From: Tiliqua scincoides
Taxonomy: Eukaryota > Chordata > Lepidosauria > Squamata > Scincidae
Assembly (NCBI RefSeq): GCF_035046505.1
Contig: NC_089826.1
Location: forward strand, 82,470,254 to 82,534,253
Direction: 5' to 3'
Length of the DNA: 64,000 nucleotides
Part shown: in pieces, positions 55,025-64,000 of the stretch
How the letters are laid out: the number at the start of each line of letters is the position of its first letter
Position numbering within the stretch: position 1 is the first letter of the stretch
Made by a program: the position numbers and the translations under genes
The notes under the pieces: model-generated
The model's database searches: none
The model's input: only the letters and a program-made list of their open reading frames with translations
Told to the model about the DNA's origin: nothing

Positions 55025-57318
55025 AAATGACCTATTGAAGTAAGCAAGCAATATATTCGCTTAAACCTGTAGCCAGAAATTTTTGTTTTTAGTAGAATCA
55101 ATACATCAATTGATTCAATACATTATTTATTGATGTATAAAATTACTTCCTTTTTTTGCATTAAAATGCAAATTCAAAAAAATTGTATAGTTTTCTTCGG
55201 TGAACATACACTCCATCCTATAAATAGAGTTTGTGGAATCTGTTGCTGAATCCAGTGGATCAATTTACTGTTCTTATGGTCTGTTCGGAGCTTGAACACA
55301 TATTGCCTCATGTGTGCACACATGTGCCTCTGTACTCTTAGGAATGCATGCTGCATCTTGCATAGAACTACATATAGTCTCAGCATTCTCACCTCCAGTT
55401 CTCCCTTATAGTTTCTCTCATGCTCTCCTTATCCTTTGCACCCCTGTTTACAAATGTGCTTCTTCTCTCAGTTTTCACCCAGCCAGAATGATATCTGGGA
55501 GCCTGCCTGAGGAAATTGCTAAAAAATAATCTGGGAGCATTGCTACCTGGTGGAGCCACCAGCTTTAAGACTGGGCTGTTGTCCCCTTGCCCTGGGGTAA
55601 GCCCCAGAAGCTGCAGTGGATCAACTCAGACCAGTGCCAGTAATATCATTGGCACAAGACTGAGTTGATTCATGTCAGCAGATCAGGCCCAGGAAGGGGG
55701 AGAGGATATAGTGTATGCTGGCACTGCCAATTCCACACCCCTTCTGGGTCCAATCCACCCACTCACACCCCTGTCCTTCCCTCACCCCATTCTATCCCTC
55801 CCCACTCTCCCCCACCCTTCTCCCACCCCTGCACCAAATTTACCTGCTCCAGCTGGTGTCCCTGCGAGTGTTGGCACCAGCGGGAAGGCTCTGGCCATAC
55901 CACCGGTGTGTGCAAGACCTCACACCATCACAAAGCGGTTTACAGTGCTTTTGCAACGTGATGGCCTGGTGCACTGGTGGAGCATGTGCTCCGCTGGTGC
56001 ACCTCTCTGTTAGGATTGGAGCCAAACACAGAGTCAGAAATTTCACACTTGCCTTATTATGCCAGTTCCCCAATTGAGGCAGTGCTAAACCTGAACCAGC
56101 AAACCAAAGCCAATAGGATCCATGTCCACCACCAGATGGCCCTGGGGAAAGCTCTACACTGGGCCCCCAGTTGTGTCCCAACCTGCCCATTGAAGTGCTA
56201 CTCAGTGCTCAGTGCTACTACACTGAGTTCCCAACATGCATGCAGGTTCTGTTCCAGAGATCTATCTGAAAGTTGGAATATACATGGGTAGAAACAGCTC
56301 TCTCTTGTCAGCCCAGCACTATCATACATGGACTGAGCCTATGCAAAAGCATTGGAGCATCCAGCTGTAATTTGGATTTCTGGATGAAAATTTGCTGTGA
56401 GCTTATAGGGTCAGCCAGGCCATGTGTCCCATCTGAAATTCATGGCCCTTAGGCAGTGCCCAGTCTGGTCAGTGTCCAAATACATCGGTATGCAAACTGT
56501 GGTTTGTTATTGCACCACAAACCTAGATTGGAAACTAGGGTCCACTGAGACTCATACACGTGACATCTGTCCAAGATTTGGCAAAGACAAAACTCTATAG
56601 GTTTGCTTCTGCCTAACTTATGGAATGGCCCTTAAAAGAAATTCCTCTTGACTTCAGTAGAGATTCCTTCAAAATATGTTGTTTCCCATAAGCATCTGAC
56701 TGGCTGCTGTTGGAAATAGAATGCTGGGCTAAATGGAATGTGGTCAAATCCATCAGGTTTCCTTATACATTCTTTAGGCTATAATGCAAATGTAACTGCA
56801 GAATGAAAGAAAAATCCCATCCCATTGGTTGAATGAATGAATGAAGTTGGTGACAACATATCCTGATTAAAAAAACTTAGGTTAAAAGAATATTTGTTTA
56901 AATGTTTTGCAGTTTAAAAAAAATTGCATGTTAAAATGAACAGTGAACAGCTACCTCTGAAAGTACTTTCTGTGTTGTTGACTGTACTGCAAGTTCTGTT
57001 TCCCTGCTGGCAGGTTTTTAAACCCACAAATAGTCCAAGCTGTAAATGTTCTCTTGAATGTGTTAAATTTAGAAATTATGCATTTTTGAATAGAACATGT
57101 CATACCAAACAAAATCTGGCTAGATATTCGTTCTGTTCCCAGGGGCTGTCACAATTCTGCAATAATCCATATTTCTGAACAGTACATCATAGGAGTACTT
57201 TGTAGGGGCCTGTACCTATATAGGAAGTAATAAATAACTGGTGTTTCATATGTTCGGGTTTCACACATTCTGGTAGTTGTAAAAACAACTTATATTTATA
57301 TTGCTTGTGTTAATTGCC

Positions 57319-57326
<8 letters not shown>
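55025..57326. other. No gene; GC-rich MITE-like block at about 55575-56000
   Basis: The block shares TTGCCCTGGGGTAAGCCCC and GGCACTGCCAATTCC wording with other old MITE-like blocks. The rest is unassigned intron. Confidence 0.35.

Positions 57327-57372
<46 letters not shown>
57327..57372. repeat. (GA)n microsatellite
   Basis: About 22 GA units. Confidence 0.95.
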
Positions 57373-57375
<3 letters not shown>

Positions 57376-57499
57376 CAGCAAAGTCTGCCTGAATTAAGAA
57401 TTAAAGTGAGGGTAATTTCAATAGAACGCTCTAGTTTGGCAGCCATGTCAATAATCCAGTTAATCCAAATTGTAGTTACATTGACCAGACTGGCCCTGT

Positions 57500-57990
57500 T
57501 GTTGGCAACCTTCAGTCTCGATAGACTATGGTATCGCGCTCTGAAAGGTGGTTCTGGCACAGCGTCTAGTGTGGCTGAAAAGGCCGATTCGGGAGTGACA
57601 ATCCTTTCCACACTGGGAGCAAGTGCAGTCTGTCCCTGGTCTGTCTCCCTGGCTATGGGCCTTCCTTCTTTGCCTTTTTGCCTCAGACTGTTGGCCAAGT
57701 GTCTCTTCAAACTGGGAAAGGACATGCTGCACAGCCTGCCTCCAAGCGGGCCGCTCAGAGGCCAGGGTTTCCCACCTGTTGAGGTCCACTCCTAAGGCCT
57801 TCAGATCCCTCTTGCAGATGTTCTTGTATCGCAGCTGAGGTCTACCTGTAGGGCGCTTTCCTTGCACGAGTTCTCCATAGAGGAGATCCTTTGGGATTCG
57901 GCCATCATCCATTCTAATGACATGACCGAGCCAACGCAGGCGTCTCTGTTTCAGCAGTGCATACATGCTAGGGATTCCAGCATGTTCCAG
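57500..57990 (-). mobile_element. LINE 3' fragment with hairpin tail, target duplication
   Basis: The minus strand encodes LEHAGIPSMYALLKQRRLRW, WLGHVIRMDDGRIPKDLL, KRDLKALGVDLNRWETLASE and the C2HC-type C terminus (57526-58032 open), then the tail with AGTCTATCGAGACT. Flanked by GACTGGCCCTGT (57488-57499) and GACTGGCCCTAT (57991-58002). Confidence 0.9.
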
Positions 57991-58002
57991 GACTGGCCCT
58001 AT

Positions 58003-61159
<3,157 letters not shown>

Positions 61160-61345
61160 ACAAGGTGGTAAGTTCAGGACAGAGGCTTCTGGGCAGCCTG
61201 CAGTGCTCCAGTGTACATTAAGGAATGGAGGGCATTTCAGCTATAATTTATTTGTAAAATCCATAAATGACTTGTATACAGTATTAGATTCATAACTGCC
61301 ATATAAGTTAGTAATATTTTTCTACTTGTTAAATTAAAACATTTT
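61160..61345 (+). other. HS3ST1: HS3ST1 3' UTR (minimum) with ATTAAA signal
   Basis: The first plausible poly(A) signal is ATTAAA at 61333-61338, followed by a GT/T-rich stretch (TGTAATGTTGTTTTTTTT). A longer UTR cannot be excluded. Confidence 0.45.
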
Positions 61346-61641
61346 GTAATGTTGTTTTTTTTCATGGTTGCTAACACTGTGTATTATGTCTAATATGAAG
61401 AAACACAAAATATTTCATGGAAAGAAAGTCTCCTTGAATTGTCTTTTAAAATTGGGTGTCTGTGTGTGTGTATACATACATAACACATGTGTTTAAAATG
61501 TAACATTTGCTCCCCCTTTCCCTAGTTTCCAAGGTTTTGTTGCCTCTACATGAACTTCATTTTGGTGTTTCTATCCTGTCACCTCTTCACCAAGACATCG
61601 TTTTAGTTTAAAAATCCCTTAACGAGTTTTATAAAATTAAG
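61346..61641. other. No feature recognised
   Basis: Downstream flank, possibly extended 3' UTR; a short GT run at about 61459. Confidence 0.4.
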
Positions 61642-61818
61642 GGCCCAATCCTATTGAGGCCAGCACTGGCGTTACATTCGTACTGCGGGCACCAGATGTC
61701 GTAAAAGTGCCATAAGACTTACCCGCTTACCCCAGCAGCTGCCGCAGCCCCGTAGGATGCAGTGGTGGCCATTTTGGTGCCACTGCTCCTCCAAGGCAAT
61801 TTAGGATTGGGCTGCCTG
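61642..61818. mobile_element. Long MITE (variant)
   Basis: Starts GGGCCCAATCCTATTG after TTAA and ends AATTTAGGATTGGGCT. The middle differs from the 18769 type. Confidence 0.65.
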
Positions 61819-62484
61819 AGTCCTTTCGCCTTCCACACTATAGCAGCCATGCCCCCCCCCCCCCAAAAAAAAACCCATGCGCTGCATGCTTTGGTTTTTT
61901 GACAGTGTGGAGCACTTTACAACCATTGTAGTTGGCCTGCCAACAGCGCGCATTGCCACACATTGCCAGCCCACTAGTGATAAGACCGGAGCAGGCCCAT
62001 GCATGGCAACAGACTGCTAAAGGCCTGCCAATAAAGGTAAGGTGAGGGGAGTGGAATGGGGTTGGGGAAGCCCAGAATAGGAGCAGGGGAAGGCTGGATC
62101 AGATACTGGAAGGAGGCAGGTTTGGCAGTAGCAGAGACCACCAAATCCAAACTCCCTTTCCAGACCTGATTCCGTGGCCTGGATCCTTGTGGACCTGTGC
62201 GCCCAGTTCCAAGTAGACCCTTTCATGCCACAGAGCCTTACCCAGAGGTGACCTCTGGGATCTCCTTCCTTCCCCCCTCCCCCGCAGAATGAAGCATGTC
62301 ACATTTTGATGCTTCTGTTTTGGCAGGGAGAAAGCATAGGATTTGGCTGTGAGTCATATAATGTTTAGATTTCCCTGCATAATCATATGGAATCTTTGCC
62401 AGGCTTTTTAAAAGACTACTGGAACAAAAGCCAAATCATTGGCTTCAGAAATGTGGTTGCCTTGAATAGCTCATTCTTTAACTT
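61819..62484. other. No gene; old MITE-like GC block at about 61980-62350
   Basis: The block has CAGGCCCATGCATGG, CCAAGTAGACCC and ATAGGATTTGGCTGTGA. No coding content. Confidence 0.35.
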
Positions 62485-62575
62485 AGGACACAATCCTAAC
62501 CAGGTCTACTCAGAAGTAAGTCCTATTTTGTTCAGTGGGGCTTACTCTCAGGAAAGTGTGGTTAGGATTGTAGCC
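62485..62575. mobile_element. Short MITE
   Basis: ACACAATCCTAACCAGGTCT at the left, GTGGTTAGGATTGTAGCC at the right, core AGTAAGTCCTATTTTGTTCA. Joined through TTA to the next MITE. Confidence 0.85.
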
Positions 62576-62578
62576 TTA

Positions 62579-62757
62579 GGGCCCAATCCTATCCAACTTT
62601 CCAGCACCGGTGCAACCACAATGCAGTCCCGAGGTAAGGGGACAAATGTTCCCATACCTTGAGGAGGCTGCTGTGACTGCCTCCCCACCACAGGATGCAG
62701 TGCACGCCCCATTGGCATGGCTGCACCGGCACTGGAAAATTGGATAGGATTGGGCCC
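62579..62757. mobile_element. Long MITE
   Basis: GGGCCCAATCCTATCCAACT at the left and AATTGGATAGGATTGGGCCC at the right; 179 bp; TTA at 62576-62578 on the left only. Confidence 0.88.
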
Positions 62758-63080
62758 CCAATCACATAATTCCTCTTGGGGGTGAATTTTTGAAATATTT
62801 ATTTATTTGTAGATTAGAGCCTGCCTTTTCTTCACAAAGTGAGTACACAAGACAGTCATATATGATAAAAACAATATAAAATACATATAAGATAAAGCTA
62901 ATAGAACAATCAACAGCAAGGAACATAACCGTAGCAATAAAAATAGTGAAGCAGTAAGAGAGATTGATCAGTTAAAACCAGCAGCATTAAGAGATAAATC
63001 TTTTGAAAAAGTATATACTCAGCAGACATAAAAGCACACATTAAAACAAAGCAGAAACTGAAGGCAGGAGCTACAGAACA
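62758..63080. other. No feature recognised
   Basis: A-rich sequence; part of 62800-63060 may be an old retroposon tail. Confidence 0.35.
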
Positions 63081-63196
63081 TGAACATAAGAACAGCCCCA
63101 CTGGATCAGGCCATAGGCCCATCTAGTCCAGCTTCCTGTATCTCACAGCGGCCCACCAAATGCCCCAGGGAGCACACCAGATAACAAGAGACCTGC
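63081..63196 (-). mobile_element. CR1 3'-end fragment (115 bp)
   Basis: Reverse CR1 3' UTR from the octamer to ATAACAAGAGACC, then broken. Confidence 0.88.
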
Positions 63197-63221
63197 AAGG
63201 CCTCCTGGGAATTGTAGTTTA

Positions 63222-63757
63222 AGAACATAAGAACAGCCCCGCTGGATCAGGCCATAGGCCCATCTAGTCCAGCTTCCTGTATCTCACAGCGGCCCACCAA
63301 ATGCCCCAGGGAGCACACCAGATAACAAGAGACCTCATTCTGGTGCCCTCCCTTGCATTGGCATTCTGACATAGCCAATTTCTAAAATCAGGAGGTTGTA
63401 CATGCACATCATGGCTTGTAACCCGTAGTGGATTTTTCCTCCAGAAACTTGTCCAATCCCCTTTTAAAGGCATCCAGGCCAGATGCCATCACCACATCCT
63501 GTGGCAAGGAGTTCCACAGACCAACCACACGCTGAGTAAAGAAATTTTTTCTTTTGTCTGTTCTAACTCTCCCAACACTCAATTTGAGTGGATGTCCCCT
63601 GGTTCTGGTGTTGCGTGAGAGTGTAAAGAGCACCTCTCTATCCACTCTGTCCATCCCCTGCATAATTTTGTATGACTCAATCATGTCCCCCCTCAGGCAC
63701 CTCTTTTCTAGGCTGAAGAGGCCCAAACGCCTTAGCCTTTCCTCATAAGGAAGGTGC
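63222..63757 (-). mobile_element. CR1 LINE, 5'-truncated
   Basis: Reverse copy with the 3' UTR and 105 open ORF2 residues ([20 protein letters not shown] to STTGYKP, 63409-63726). It starts again at the octamer only 25 bp after the fragment at 63081. Confidence 0.92.
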
Positions 63758-64000
63758 TATAAAAGTAGAGGCGACACACACACACATGCACAAAATCACT
63801 GAACACAAAAAGCCAAACAAAACAAAATTTTAGTCCCCCATGGGAACGCATCAAGGGAGAGGGCCCCTTTCAAATCTCAGTGAAATATATTTTGGTTGTC
63901 TTCCTTCAACTATGTGATAAAATTTTGTAAACCCAGGATTGTTTTGGTATTCAAAAGTTTATTGTGTTTGCATATTGCCAGTTAATTCAAGAATGTTAGG
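63758..64000. other. No feature recognised
   Basis: Short CA run at about 63774, then unique-looking sequence. Confidence 0.4.

Overview
The window looks like vertebrate nuclear DNA, most probably from a squamate reptile (a lizard). The reasons are CR1 LINEs with an octamer-type 3' end (TTCTTATG repeats), 5S-rRNA-derived SINEs, tRNA-derived SINEs of the kind common in squamates, many hAT and MITE-type DNA transposons, and one host gene with clear vertebrate orthology. The species assignment is inference from repeat content. No prokaryotic features, CRISPR arrays or tRNA genes were seen.

The only host gene I can support is HS3ST1 (heparan sulfate glucosamine 3-O-sulfotransferase 1) on the + strand. 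Its whole coding sequence lies in one exon (60233-61159) behind a strong splice acceptor at 60107/60108. About 11 kb upstream is a CpG island (about 48750-49750) with a good splice donor at 49162/49163. It is the likely promoter and non-coding first exon. The window is therefore upstream flank, first exon, first intron and coding exon of this gene.

Layout. 1-4533: a nearly full-length CR1 LINE with an open 959-residue ORF2, followed by a 5S SINE that has expanded into five tandem 87-bp modules. 4534-28300: mostly unique or old sequence with scattered 5S SINEs, tRNA SINEs, CR1 fragments, hAT elements and MITEs. 28300-32810: a dense nest of insertions (LINE in LINE, LINE in hAT, several hAT copies with 8-bp target duplications, 5S SINEs). 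33770-43450: CR1 and LINE copies, tRNA SINEs, MITEs and an LTR-like block. 43630-45055: a polypurine tract of more than 1 kb beside a short telomere-like stretch. 45056-48745: SINEs, a MITE inside a CR1 fragment and a 51-bp minisatellite. 48750-61345: HS3ST1. 61346-64000: MITEs and two adjacent CR1 3' ends.

How the parts work together. Three element classes here end in the same roughly 35-nt tail, which folds as a short hairpin (AGTCT, 4-nt loop, AGACT): a LINE with a Zn-finger-like C terminus, the 5S SINEs, and a non-coding element of about 490 bp. This points to one retrotransposition system in which the LINE machinery mobilises the other two. It is the most interesting biology in the window. 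The CR1 copies, with their own octamer tail, form a second system.
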